Part shown: positions 1 to 5,243 of the stretch, one piece after another
How the letters are laid out: each line of letters starts with the position of its first letter
Position numbering within the stretch: the stretch's first letter is position 1
NCBI GenBank assembly: GCA_023264435.1
Contig: JAHFMK010000010.1
Span: 1 to 12,069 of the forward strand
Direction of reading: 5' to 3'
Length of the DNA: 12,069 nucleotides
Source of the DNA: Candidatus Kaiserbacteria bacterium
GTDB lineage: Bacteria > Patescibacteriota > Minisyncoccia > Phycocordibacterales > UBA918
The notes under the pieces: model-generated
The model's database searches: none
Told to the model about the DNA's origin: nothing
Seen by the model: only the letters and a program-made list of their open reading frames with translations
Position numbers and translations under genes: made by a program

Positions 1-495
1 TTCACCGCAATGAAAATGTTTGTGCCTGAAAAGGACAAACTCATGGTACATTACAACAAAGACGAAGCATGGTTTCTTAAAAAGGGAAATCGTATTATTG
101 AAGATTTGAAGGCACAAGGACTTCCTGTTGAAAAGGATGCAATGGCGTACGGTCGTGGCATTATTGACACTATTGTTACCTATATGACCGTTGCTCCCGT
201 TATTGCAATGGTTCTTGAAGGCAATCAAGCGGTCGCCGTGGTCACAAAACTCGTAGGTACCACCGAGCCTTCTACTTCTGATGTGGGAACGATTCGAGGA
301 GATTACACCGTAGACTCATACGGTCACTCATCATACGAAAATAGAGCGGTACGAAATCTTATCCATTGTTCAGAGTCACCAGAAGAAGCAGAGCGAGAAA
401 TTGCGGTATGGTTCACTGAATCTGAAATCATGAATTATGTGACGGCACAGGAACGTATCATGTATGACATTGATTTTAATGGTGTAAAAGAATAG
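1..495 (+). CDS. ndk: Nucleoside diphosphate kinase (5'-truncated by window edge)
   Basis: Ndk transfers the gamma-phosphate of ATP to other (d)NDPs through a phosphohistidine and balances the nucleotide pools in the cytoplasm. The frame is open from base 1 (F-T-A-M-K-M); in the family an I/T-A-M-K-M stretch lies inside the first beta-strand region, so the true start is upstream and the ATG at 10 is internal. Visible family marks are APVIAMVLEG, AVAVVTKLVGTTEP, GTIRGDY and NLIHCSESPEEAEREIAVWF. The catalytic His is the one in LIHCSES, where the usual Gly after it is Cys. Compared with typical 140-150 residue enzymes there is extra sequence in two places: about 25 residues around WFLKKGNRIIEDLKAQG and a short one (YGHSSYENRAV) before the catalytic His. 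The gene ends in TAG just before a terminator. Function is clear from the motifs; the role of the insertions is unknown. Confidence 0.93.
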   Translation, partial: FTAMKMFVPEKDKLMVHYNKDEAWFLKKGNRIIEDLKAQGLPVEKDAMAYGRGIIDTIVTYMTVAPVIAMVLEGNQAVAVVTKLVGTTEPSTSDVGTIRGDYTVDSYGHSSYENRAVRNLIHCSESPEEAEREIAVWFTESEIMNYVTAQERIMYDIDFNGVKE

Positions 496-518
496 ATTTT
501 CAAAAGTTGTACACACAT

Positions 519-554
519 AAAAAGACACGTGCCATATACGCCCGTGTCTTTTTT
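519..554 (+). terminator. Rho-independent terminator after ndk
   Basis: An 11-bp inverted repeat pairs 519-529 (AAAAAGACACG) with 543-553 (CGTGTCTTTTT), around a 13-nt loop, and the right arm ends in a T-run. It lies 23 nt after the ndk stop. The left arm begins with an A-run, so it could also act on the other strand. Confidence 0.8.
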
Positions 555-556
555 GA

Positions 557-562
557 TATACT
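557..562 (+). promoter_or_regulatory. -10 element of the structured RNA
   Basis: TATACT at 557-562 is followed after 6 nt by base 569, exactly where the closing helix of the downstream RNA begins. This spacing fits a transcription start at about 569. No clear -35 is seen; that region overlaps the ndk terminator. Confidence 0.6.
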
Positions 563-568
563 AAAAGT

Positions 569-754
569 GAGCAACGGTAACGCATGTTTCTGCGTAATGC
601 ATAGCAAGGGTTGCTTGTAGTCACGAGTATGGCTGAGAACTCGACGCGACGAGATTTCAAAAATGCTCGGAAAGAGTACCCACCTGAAATACATTTCAGG
701 AGACATGCAACCCGTTGCTCAATCAAGTAAACGTGTCATAAGACACGTTTTTTT
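569..754 (+). ncRNA. ssrS: Structured small RNA, candidate 6S RNA
   Basis: A stand-alone RNA of about 185 nt lies between its own -10 and a strong terminator. Its ends close by a perfect 9-bp helix, 569-577 (GAGCAACGG) with 712-720 (CCGTTGCTC), continued after a small internal loop by 582-587 (GCATGT) with 703-708 (ACATGC). A perfect 7-bp hairpin (683-689/694-700, loop TACA) lies on the 3' side of the middle, and a terminal arm is formed by CGAGTA (624-629) with TGCTCG (664-669), enclosing a 9-position stem with one mismatch around ACGCGA. Long closing stem, central bubble with a 3'-side hairpin starting CACCT, terminal arm and length are the known layout of 6S RNA, which binds the housekeeping RNA polymerase holoenzyme. 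No tmRNA, SRP or RNase P signature motifs were found. That it is a structured RNA is well supported; the 6S identity is inferred from shape and one motif only. Confidence 0.58.
729..754 (+). terminator. Rho-independent terminator of the small RNA
   Basis: AAACGTGTC (729-737), loop ATAA, GACACGTTT (742-750), followed by a T-run to 754. The stem is a perfect 9 bp, and T-tract orientation fixes the small RNA on the + strand. The core GTGTC/GACAC words are the same as in the ndk terminator but in swapped order. Confidence 0.88.
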
Positions 755-792
755 GTGTCTCAATTGTATGCACAGATTAGATATACAGGGTC

Positions 793-805
793 ACACATAA
801 TGTGT
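793..805. promoter_or_regulatory. Small palindrome upstream of the beta-CASP gene
   Basis: ACACAT-A-ATGTGT is a perfect inverted repeat with 6-bp arms, 26 bp upstream of the -10 proposed for the next gene. The position would suit an operator, but the repeat is short and nothing else supports a regulator binding here. Confidence 0.25.
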
Positions 806-831
806 ATGGTGTTGTGTGATATTGTACTAAG

Positions 832-837
832 TATAAA
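832..837 (+). promoter_or_regulatory. -10 element, leaderless promoter of the beta-CASP gene
   Basis: TATAAA lies 8 nt before the ATG at 846. A start 6-8 nt downstream would put the first transcribed base at or next to the start codon. There is no purine-rich ribosome binding site in front of the ATG (AATACAAC). Confidence 0.5.
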
Positions 838-845
838 AATACAAC

Positions 846-2204
846 ATGTCATATATTTCATTCTATGGTGGTGCAGGAAGTGTTACGGGGGCAAATTTTC
901 TTCTTGAAGTAGGTAACGCAAAGATTTTAATTGATTGTGGTTTAGTGCAAGGTGACCGATTTGCAATGGAAGTAAACTGCGATGCATTTCAGTATGATGT
1001 CCGCACAGTTGATGTACTCCTCGTGACCCATGCTCACGCAGATCATATTGGGCGTATCCCAAAGCTTGTACACGATGGGTTCAAGGGTATTATCTACTCG
1101 ACACCACCAACACGTGATCTTGCATCAGTGATGCTCCGTGATGCATACAAAGTTATGGTGTATGAATCAGAGAAATATGGTCTACCACGTTGTTTTGAGG
1201 AAAGTGATATAGAGAATGCACTTTCGCTTTGGAAGACAGAAGAGTACGAACATCAGTTTATGGTATCGAGTGATATACAGGCAACGTTTACCGATGCGGG
1301 ACATATTCTCGGTTCGGCAATGGTGACACTTGAACGAAATAAAAAAAAGTTTCTTTTTACAGGAGACATTGGTAATGTACCACAGCCACTTCTTAATCCG
1401 CCAGTTATTGTCAAAGATTATGATTATTTGCTCATGGAAAGTGTATATGGCGACCGTGCCCATGAAGAGGTAAAGGAACGTTCTCAGATGCTCAAATATT
1501 ATATTGAAGATACAATTCATAAAAAGGGAACACTTATTATCCCCGCTTTCTCACTCGAACGAACACAGGGAATGCTTTTTGAGATCAATAATTTTTTTGA
1601 ACACGGTGAGATAGCACCCATTCCTGTGTTTCTTGATTCGCCACTTGCAATTAGTGTGACCGAAATATATAAAAACTATTTAAACTATTTAAAAACAGCG
1701 GTACAGGAACAAATTCATTCAGGCGATGATATTTTTGATTTTCCAAAATTATCATTTACCAAAACCATGCACGATTCGAGCGAGATACACAAAGTACATG
1801 GTCCGAAGATAATTATTGCGGGTTCAGGCATGAGTCATGGCGGGCGTATACTTGAGCACGAGCGAACGTATCTTGAAGATCCTAAGACGACACTTTTATT
1901 GGTAGGGTATCAGGCCGTAGGGAGTATGGGACGATTACTTAATGATGGAGCAAAGAAAGTACGTATCCTTGATACTGAGGTAAAGGTGAAAGCAAAAATA
2001 GCACGTATACGTGGATATTCGGGTCACGCCGATAGAGACCAATTGATTGAGTTTGTATCAGAGGGATGTGAAAAAGCACAGAGGGTGTTCGTGACGATGG
2101 GAGAGGAACGCTCGTCACTTTTTTTGGTACAACGACTACGCGATTATTTAGGACTCAATGCCGTTGCACCTGCACTCAATGAACGCATTTCCATTGATTT
2201 TTAA
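846..2204 (+). CDS. Beta-CASP metallo-beta-lactamase ribonuclease (CPSF/Ysh1-like, COG1236 type)
   Basis: Predicted cytoplasmic zinc-dependent RNase of 452 residues. The metallo-beta-lactamase part has D30 (LIDCG), the THAHADH motif at 61-67 with H62, H64, D66 and H67, H153 in DAGHILGSAM, and D174 in FTGDIGN. The beta-CASP cap follows from about residue 198 (MESVYGDR), with AFSLERTQGML (234-244), FLDSPLA (262-268, acidic motif A), SGMSHGGRILEH (327-338, motif B region) and SGHADRDQL (392-400, motif C His394). All metal ligands are present, so the enzyme should be active. It resembles archaeal and eukaryotic CPSF73-like proteins and their bacterial homologues; no KH domain is seen. It stands alone in its transcript, and ends just before the large convergent hairpin. 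Substrates cannot be told from the sequence; mRNA decay or RNA 3' processing is the family-level expectation. Confidence 0.9.
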   Translation: MSYISFYGGAGSVTGANFLLEVGNAKILIDCGLVQGDRFAMEVNCDAFQYDVRTVDVLLVTHAHADHIGRIPKLVHDGFKGIIYSTPPTRDLASVMLRDAYKVMVYESEKYGLPRCFEESDIENALSLWKTEEYEHQFMVSSDIQATFTDAGHILGSAMVTLERNKKKFLFTGDIGNVPQPLLNPPVIVKDYDYLLMESVYGDRAHEEVKERSQMLKYYIEDTIHKKGTLIIPAFSLERTQGMLFEINNFFEHGEIAPIPVFLDSPLAISVTEIYKNYLNYLKTAVQEQIHSGDDIFDFPKLSFTKTMHDSSEIHKVHGPKIIIAGSGMSHGGRILEHERTYLEDPKTTLLLVGYQAVGSMGRLLNDGAKKVRILDTEVKVKAKIARIRGYSGHADRDQLIEFVSEGCEKAQRVFVTMGEERSSLFLVQRLRDYLGLNAVAPALNERISIDF

Positions 2205-2210
2205 TGATAT

Positions 2211-2261
2211 GAAATAATAAACCCCTAAAATCGCTTCGCGATTTTAGGGGTTTATTATTTC
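2211..2261. terminator. Bidirectional terminator between convergent transcripts
   Basis: A perfect 24-bp inverted repeat pairs 2211-2234 with 2238-2261 around a 3-nt loop (TTC). The core is CCCCTAAAATCGC with its complement, and the outer part is AT-rich, giving T-rich ends on either strand. It sits 6 nt after the beta-CASP stop and 8 nt after the rplT stop, so it can end both transcripts. Confidence 0.88.
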
Positions 2262-2269
2262 GGTTCACG

Positions 2270-2614
2270 TTATTTTACTTTTGCAAGAAACCGTTCAAAT
2301 GATTCAGGTCGCTTGTCTGCAATTTCTGAAAGCATCTTTCGATTGATGAGTACCTTCTTATCTTTCAACTGTTTCATAAAGGTACTGTACTTAAGTCCTG
2401 ATGCTCGGAGACCTGCATTGAGACGAGTCGTCCAAAGTCGTCTAAAATCATTTTTCTTATCTTTTCGGTGAGCAAATGAGTGAAGATGTGCATGATGAAT
2501 TGCTTCAATTGCTTGCTTCTTTTTTGTTGAACGTCCGAAAATATATCCTTTTGTTTGTGAGAGTATTTTTCTGCGTCGTTTGAGTGCAGATACTCCTCCT
2601 TTTACTCGTGCCAT
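2270..2614 (-). CDS. rplT: 50S ribosomal protein L20
   Basis: L20 binds 23S rRNA early in large-subunit assembly. The 114-residue product matches the usual length and has the family pattern: basic N-terminus MARVKGGVSALKRRRKIL, then KGYIFGRS, HAHLHSFAHRKDKKNDFRRL and LNAGLRASGLKYSTFMKQL. It is the last gene of infC-rpmI-rplT, 36 nt after rpmI, and ends at the bidirectional terminator. In other bacteria L20 represses this operon by binding its mRNA. The ATG at 2614 is preceded by an A/T-only stretch without a ribosome binding site. Confidence 0.97.
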   Translation of the reverse strand: MARVKGGVSALKRRRKILSQTKGYIFGRSTKKKQAIEAIHHAHLHSFAHRKDKKNDFRRLWTTRLNAGLRASGLKYSTFMKQLKDKKVLINRKMLSEIADKRPESFERFLAKVK

Positions 2615-2650
2615 ATAATTATTATTTAGATTAGGTAATCAAAGACTGCA

Positions 2651-2836
2651 TTATGCGTTTGCAAGAAAACGGTTCCGTGCACGAGCTGACATCGTAATAG
2701 TTTGTGATCGCTTACGATTAAGACGTTGCGCTCCCGTTTGTCGTGCGTTGAAATGGTTCTGCCCTGCCTTGCGGACTTTGAGCTTACCATTTTTTGTGAC
2801 TTTTATTCGCTTTGTGTATGATTTATTTGTTTTCAT
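2651..2836 (-). CDS. rpmI: 50S ribosomal protein L35
   Basis: A 61-residue, strongly basic protein of the large subunit. It is slightly shorter than the usual 64-66 residues. Family marks are MKTNKSYTKRIKVTKNGKLK, AGQNHFNARQTGAQRLNRKR and a C-terminal RARNRFLANA. It lies between infC (31 nt upstream) and rplT (36 nt downstream) on the same strand, the conserved order of this operon. No Shine-Dalgarno precedes its ATG; TTATAT lies 9 nt before the start and could be an internal -10, but inside an operon that is uncertain. Confidence 0.96.
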   Translation of the reverse strand: MKTNKSYTKRIKVTKNGKLKVRKAGQNHFNARQTGAQRLNRKRSQTITMSARARNRFLANA

Positions 2837-2867
2837 AATACGTACATATAATGTCTACAACCACTGC

Positions 2868-3398
2868 TTACTTACTCCCTTTAGTAGAAATGCGTTCAAG
2901 TGTGGCGGTAAACCCTTTTGGACTTTTTTTAATTTCATCCGCTATTTTATACTCTGTGGGAATAATTTTCAAGAATCGTTCGAGACGTTCTTTTAAAAAT
3001 GCAGGCTCCATGTATTTATATCGCCCCCATAGAAAGAGGTCTACTTTTACACGATGACCCTCAGTGAGCCATTCAGCTACACGTTTTGCCTTTAAATTTA
3101 GGTCATTTTCACCAGTACCAATTTTTACTTGCACACTTTTGGTTTCCGTAATGTGTGATTTAGCCTTCATCTCCTTTGCCTTTTTCTTTGTCTCGTATTG
3201 GTATTTACCATAATCCATTATTTTTGCGACAGGTGGTACTGCGGATGGGGAAATCTCAATGAGATCAAGATTTGCATTTTGTGCAATTTTGAGTGCATCA
3301 ACAGTGGAGATAACTCCAAGGTTTTCACCTTCCACACCAATAACACGAAGTTCTTTCGCTCTGATGAATTGATTAATACGTACGGTATCGACTTTCAA
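2868..3398 (-). CDS. infC: Translation initiation factor IF-3 (TTG start)
   Basis: IF-3 binds the 30S subunit, keeps it apart from 50S and checks start-codon/initiator-tRNA pairing. The 176-residue product has the N-domain at 1-75 (RINQFIRAKELRVIG, then DLIEISPSAVPPVAKIMDYGKY), a lysine-rich linker (KKKAKEMKAK) and the C-domain from about 85 (VKIGTGENDLNLKAKRVAEW, GHRVKVDLFLWGRY). The only start that gives the normal N-terminus is TTG at 3398-3396; no ATG lies nearby in frame, though the frame stays open to about 3478. Rare start codons are typical of infC and allow IF-3 to repress its own translation in E. coli, where the start is AUU. First gene of infC-rpmI-rplT; a structured leader precedes it. 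Confidence 0.95.
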   Translation of the reverse strand: MKVDTVRINQFIRAKELRVIGVEGENLGVISTVDALKIAQNANLDLIEISPSAVPPVAKIMDYGKYQYETKKKAKEMKAKSHITETKSVQVKIGTGENDLNLKAKRVAEWLTEGHRVKVDLFLWGRYKYMEPAFLKERLERFLKIIPTEYKIADEIKKSPKGFTATLERISTKGSK

Positions 3399-3527
3399 GG
3401 TATAAAAACTAAATAATTGGTCTTTCGGGTAAGACCCTATTCCCTTGCTTCTGGTGCATGATTTGTGAATGTTGCACTAAATCAGTCCATTGATAGCAAA
3501 AAAAGAGCGTAGGCTCTCTTGAATACC
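3399..3527 (-). promoter_or_regulatory. Structured leader of the infC operon
   Basis: Read on the - strand, the leader can form a 6-bp hairpin GGTCTT/AAGACC (3436-3431 with 3424-3419) that ends 20 nt before the TTG start, and an upstream stem TGATTT/AAATCA (3484-3479 with 3464-3459), flanked by TGG/CCA. The words GTGCA (3477-3473) and TGCAC (3458-3454) offer a competing pairing. In other bacteria this leader is the target of L20 or IF-3 feedback, so a control role is plausible. Which folds form, and whether L20 binds, is not visible. Confidence 0.4.
3498..3520 (-). terminator. Terminator or attenuator upstream of infC
   Basis: On the - strand a short stem AGAGC/GCTCT (3517-3513 with 3508-3504, loop CTAC) runs directly into seven T (3504-3498). 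It is the natural end of the 22-residue ORF's transcript. If infC is transcribed from the promoter at 3533-3561, it would instead lie at the very start of the infC leader. The 5-bp stem is weak. Confidence 0.5.
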
Positions 3528-3532
3528 CACAA

Positions 3533-3561
3533 AATGTACCATATTGATACAAAATATGCAA
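3533..3561 (-). promoter_or_regulatory. Possible promoter of the infC operon
   Basis: On the - strand TTGCAT (3561-3556), a 17-nt spacer and TACATT (3538-3533), preceded by TG and one base (extended -10). The predicted start is near 3527. The -35 is a poor match, so confidence is low. Confidence 0.35.
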
Positions 3562-3571
3562 GAAGCACGAA

Positions 3572-3640
3572 CTAGCTGAGAAGCTTATTGAGTATGAGTA
3601 GTCCAACAAAAATTAAAAGTGCGATAAAAATTGCTTTCAT
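3572..3640 (-). CDS. Possible 22-residue membrane peptide
   Basis: ATG at 3640-3638 opens a 22-codon ORF ending in TAG (3574-3572). The product starts MKAIFIALLIFVGLLIL and ends NKLLS: one Lys, then about 15 hydrophobic residues, then a short polar tail, enough for a single membrane helix. An extended -10 (TG-T-TAAAAT) stands 6 nt before the ATG, the same leaderless layout as other genes here, and a terminator follows downstream at 3498-3520. It lies divergent from the 160-residue membrane protein gene. I recognise no family. A chance ORF of this length is possible; the promoter and hydrophobic composition are what favour it. Confidence 0.45.
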   Translation of the reverse strand: MKAIFIALLIFVGLLILNKLLS

Positions 3641-3646
3641 ACTCAC

Positions 3647-3655
3647 ATTTTAACA
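3647..3655 (-). promoter_or_regulatory. Extended -10 before the 22-residue ORF
   Basis: On the - strand TG-T-TAAAAT (3655-3647), then GTGAGT (6 nt) and ATG. It faces the + strand promoter at 3685-3693, so the two divergent promoters share their -35 space. Confidence 0.5.
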
Positions 3656-3684
3656 TATAAGACAATGCGAACACACATTAGTGG

Positions 3685-3693
3685 TGATATACT
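3685..3693 (+). promoter_or_regulatory. Extended -10 before the 160-residue membrane protein
   Basis: TG-A-TATACT at 3685-3693, 9 nt before the ATG at 3703. The transcript would begin at or within 2-3 nt of the start codon. TACTAT (3690-3695) is an overlapping alternative with a 7-nt gap. Confidence 0.55.
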
Positions 3694-3702
3694 ATACACA
3701 TT

Positions 3703-4185
3703 ATGCCACGAGCAAAAAAGATAATTCAAGGAGATGAGCCACAGACTCCTGTTTCTCAAAAGCCTTCTCGCACCAGAACATCACGGATGGTTGAAACAGA
3801 ACGTACATCAGTACAAGAGACTACTCGGGTACGTAAGCACAACACCAATAAAAAATCACCACTATTTTTTATTGGTGTTGTGCTTACCATTATTCTTGTT
3901 GGTGTTGGTTCTGTGATGCTAGGAAAGTCAGATAAGGGAGAGATTAATGTCTCCGCAACTATTCAAAATTCAAATCAGGCACGAGTCGATGCTGGCGAAG
4001 CTCCAAGTGGTGCAAATGCCGTTCGGGAGGAATTTCGCAATAAGGAAAATGGTGGCCTCGTACCACAATCCTCGACAGGAGGAAGTGAAGTACAGAATGA
4101 AGCACAATCACAAGCCAGCACAACAACAAATGAAGAGAGTGCATCGTCAACAGCGACCACTACGGGACAGACTCCCGTAGAATGA
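3703..4185 (+). CDS. Single-pass membrane protein with low-complexity tail, function unknown
   Basis: A 160-residue protein I do not recognise. Residues 1-51 are polar and rich in Arg, Lys, Thr and Ser (for example KPSRTRTSRM, TTRVRKHNTNKK), residues 53-73 form one strong transmembrane helix (PLFFIGVVLTIILVGVGSVM), and the rest is a Gln, Ser, Thr, Asn and Glu-rich tail ending TTTGQTPVE with no obvious fold. The positive-inside rule puts the N-terminus in the cytoplasm and the tail outside. It has its own leaderless-type promoter and ends in TGA. Two inverted repeats lie inside it: a perfect 23-bp one across residues 44-62, and an 8-bp one across the last codons. A role at the cell surface is a guess from topology only. 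Confidence 0.8.
   Translation: MPRAKKIIQGDEPQTPVSQKPSRTRTSRMVETERTSVQETTRVRKHNTNKKSPLFFIGVVLTIILVGVGSVMLGKSDKGEINVSATIQNSNQARVDAGEAPSGANAVREEFRNKENGGLVPQSSTGGSEVQNEAQSQASTTTNEESASSTATTTGQTPVE
3833..3887. repeat. Perfect 23-bp inverted repeat inside a coding region
   Basis: Arms 3833-3855 and 3865-3887 are exact reverse complements with a 9-nt loop (TCACCACTA). The left arm begins GTAAGCACAACACC, and six A:T pairs sit next to the loop. In the mRNA it would form a very stable hairpin over the codons for the basic stretch and the first part of the membrane helix. It is not a normal terminator: the T-run lies in the stem and the ORF continues for about 100 codons. Confidence 0.95.
4160..4180 (+). 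repeat. 8-bp hairpin at the end of the membrane protein gene
   Basis: CTACGGGA (4160-4167) and TCCCGTAG (4173-4180) pair perfectly with loop CAGAC, ending 2 nt before the TGA stop at 4183. No T-run follows directly (AATGAGCGATAG), so it is at best an imperfect terminator; it may instead protect the mRNA 3' end. Confidence 0.6.
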
Positions 4186-4192
4186 GCGATAG

Positions 4193-4198
4193 TATAAT
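4193..4198 (+). promoter_or_regulatory. Consensus -10 before the 39-codon ORF
   Basis: TATAAT at 4193-4198 is a perfect match to the sigma-70 -10. It lies 14 nt before the ATG at 4213, predicting a leader of about 8 nt. A second candidate, TATATT (4203-4208), is 4 nt from the ATG. Confidence 0.4.
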
Positions 4199-4212
4199 TT
4201 TGTATATTTTTA

Positions 4213-4332
4213 ATGAATGAAGCGGAGACGGCACAACTGCGCAATACGGTATGGGATTTTCTTAATGCAAAAGGATATCCTATCGCATCACTCGACAGTA
4301 GTTTATTCGGTGGGCTGATGCATCGAGTGTAA
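4213..4332 (+). CDS. Small hypothetical protein, 39 residues
   Basis: ATG at 4213 opens a 39-codon ORF ending in TAA at 4330-4332. The product begins MNEAETAQLRNTVWDFLNAK and continues GYPIASLDSSLFGGLMHRV. It looks like a soluble peptide with one amphipathic helix. A perfect TATAAT lies upstream, and a 15-bp palindrome starts right after the stop. It fills the whole gap between the membrane protein gene and the convergent cysQ-like gene. No family is recognised; it may be a true small gene, a remnant of a longer one, or chance. Confidence 0.4.
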   Translation: MNEAETAQLRNTVWDFLNAKGYPIASLDSSLFGGLMHRV

Positions 4333-4347
4333 CAGTAATGATTACTG
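4333..4347. repeat. Palindrome between convergent genes
   Basis: CAGTAAT-G-ATTACTG has perfect 7-bp arms, starts directly after the stop of the 39-codon ORF and contains the stop codon of the convergent cysQ-like gene. No T-run follows on either strand, so a terminator role is uncertain. Confidence 0.4.
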
Positions 4348-5142
4348 ATGTATCTCCTGTATAGGAAGCGATGTGTGTATTGCGGTGACTACTTCAGGAT
4401 GACATATAGTGTTTGAGAAAATTACTCCTCGTTCAATGCGGTGATTTTTTGTTCCATAGGTAAGAGGGTTTCCGGTACAGTCAGTGACAGTACCTCCTGC
4501 TTCGGTTACGATGATTGATGGTGCACATACGTCCCAGTCCCCAAGCTCTGCCAACGTAAAAAAGAAGTCACCATCTCCGCGAGCGATTATATTTGTTTTA
4601 ATACCAATGCCACCACATGGTATTGATGTTGCGTGCAATTTATTCGCAACGGTATTCATAAATGGCGTTGGGTGGTTTCGTGTACGTACAAATCGAAGTG
4701 GTGCAGGAGCAATACTTTGCACTGAAAGTGCTTTTTTAATTCCATCTTTTTCAAAATACGCACCCTCTCCACGACGTGCATAATACAATGCATTGTTTGC
4801 AGGCTCATAGACCACACCAAGTATAGGGTAACCATGTTCGAGCAATCCTATCATCACTGCAAATTCTCCATTTTTTTTAATAAAACCAGTGGTGCCATCA
4901 ATAGGATCAATAATCCACAATTGTTCAGGATAGGGGACAGGAATTCCAACTGATTCTTCGGTAAGAATAGGAATGTATGTGGTACGAAGATGTGCGAGCA
5001 CAATTTCATTTGCAGTCATATCGGCAACAGTGACAGGGCTACCATCTGCTTTCGTTTCAAACTCTGTTGATGCGTACAGTGTCATAATTGCATCTCCTGC
5101 ATCCTTCGCTGCATTTATTGCCGTTTGTAATAGTATCTCCAT
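4342..5142 (-). CDS. cysQ: CysQ/inositol monophosphatase-family phosphatase
   Basis: Mg-dependent phosphomonoesterase of 266 residues, probably acting on 3'-phosphoadenosine 5'-phosphate or a sugar/inositol phosphate. Metal-binding marks are EE (62-63) in ILTEES, DPIDGTT (79-85) with D79 and D82, and GDWD (201-204) with D204 before an EAGG turn. The segment GFIKKNGEFAVMIGL after DGTT follows the CysQ pattern (EFIKRNGEF) more than the inositol phosphatase one, so I prefer CysQ. The frame is open further upstream to 5253, but I chose ATG 5142-5140: it gives the normal family N-terminus (MEILLQTAINAAKDAGDAIM), and a good promoter stands just before it. No other sulfur-assimilation gene is in view, so the substrate is not settled. 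Confidence 0.85.
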   Translation of the reverse strand: MEILLQTAINAAKDAGDAIMTLYASTEFETKADGSPVTVADMTANEIVLAHLRTTYIPILTEESVGIPVPYPEQLWIIDPIDGTTGFIKKNGEFAVMIGLLEHGYPILGVVYEPANNALYYARRGEGAYFEKDGIKKALSVQSIAPAPLRFVRTRNHPTPFMNTVANKLHATSIPCGGIGIKTNIIARGDGDFFFTLAELGDWDVCAPSIIVTEAGGTVTDCTGNPLTYGTKNHRIERGVIFSNTICHPEVVTAIHTSLPIQEIHQ

Positions 5143-5149
5143 AAAATAC

Positions 5150-5178
5150 ATCATAGGCGTACGCACTGCATTTGTCGA
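5150..5178 (-). promoter_or_regulatory. Promoter of the cysQ-like gene
   Basis: On the - strand TCGACA (5178-5173), a 17-nt spacer, TATGAT (5155-5150), then 7 nt and ATG. Each hexamer matches the sigma-70 consensus at 5 of 6 positions. It is the best promoter in the window and fixes a leaderless start at 5142. Confidence 0.75.
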
Positions 5179-5231
5179 GGAATATATTTTTGCATGGGGG
5201 AAATTGATTATTGTATATGTGAGTACTACGA

Positions 5232-5237
5232 TACAAT
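5232..5237 (+). promoter_or_regulatory. -10 element of the phosphoketolase operon
   Basis: TACAAT lies 6 nt before the ATG at 5244. The -35 is unclear (TTGTAT at 5211-5216 gives a 15-nt spacer). The promoter diverges from that of the cysQ-like gene across a 101-nt gap. GATGT/ACATC (5243-5247 with 5252-5256) is a short inverted repeat over the start codon. Confidence 0.5.
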
Positions 5238-5243
5238 GTACAG

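Noticed and set aside
376..726. 116-codon open frame on the - strand across the end of ndk and the small RNA
   Set aside because: It overlaps a clear gene, a terminator and a structured RNA with its own promoter; the product is Cys/Arg/Phe-rich without any family pattern.
1674..1698. Short tandem repeat with two copies of ACTATTTAA in the beta-CASP gene
   Set aside because: Only two 9-bp copies that encode NYLNYL in a helix; normal for AT-rich coding sequence.
2627..2638. GATTA-CC-TAATC palindrome between rpmI and rplT
   Set aside because: Five-bp arms with a 2-nt loop in an AT-rich gap are expected by chance and no function is suggested.
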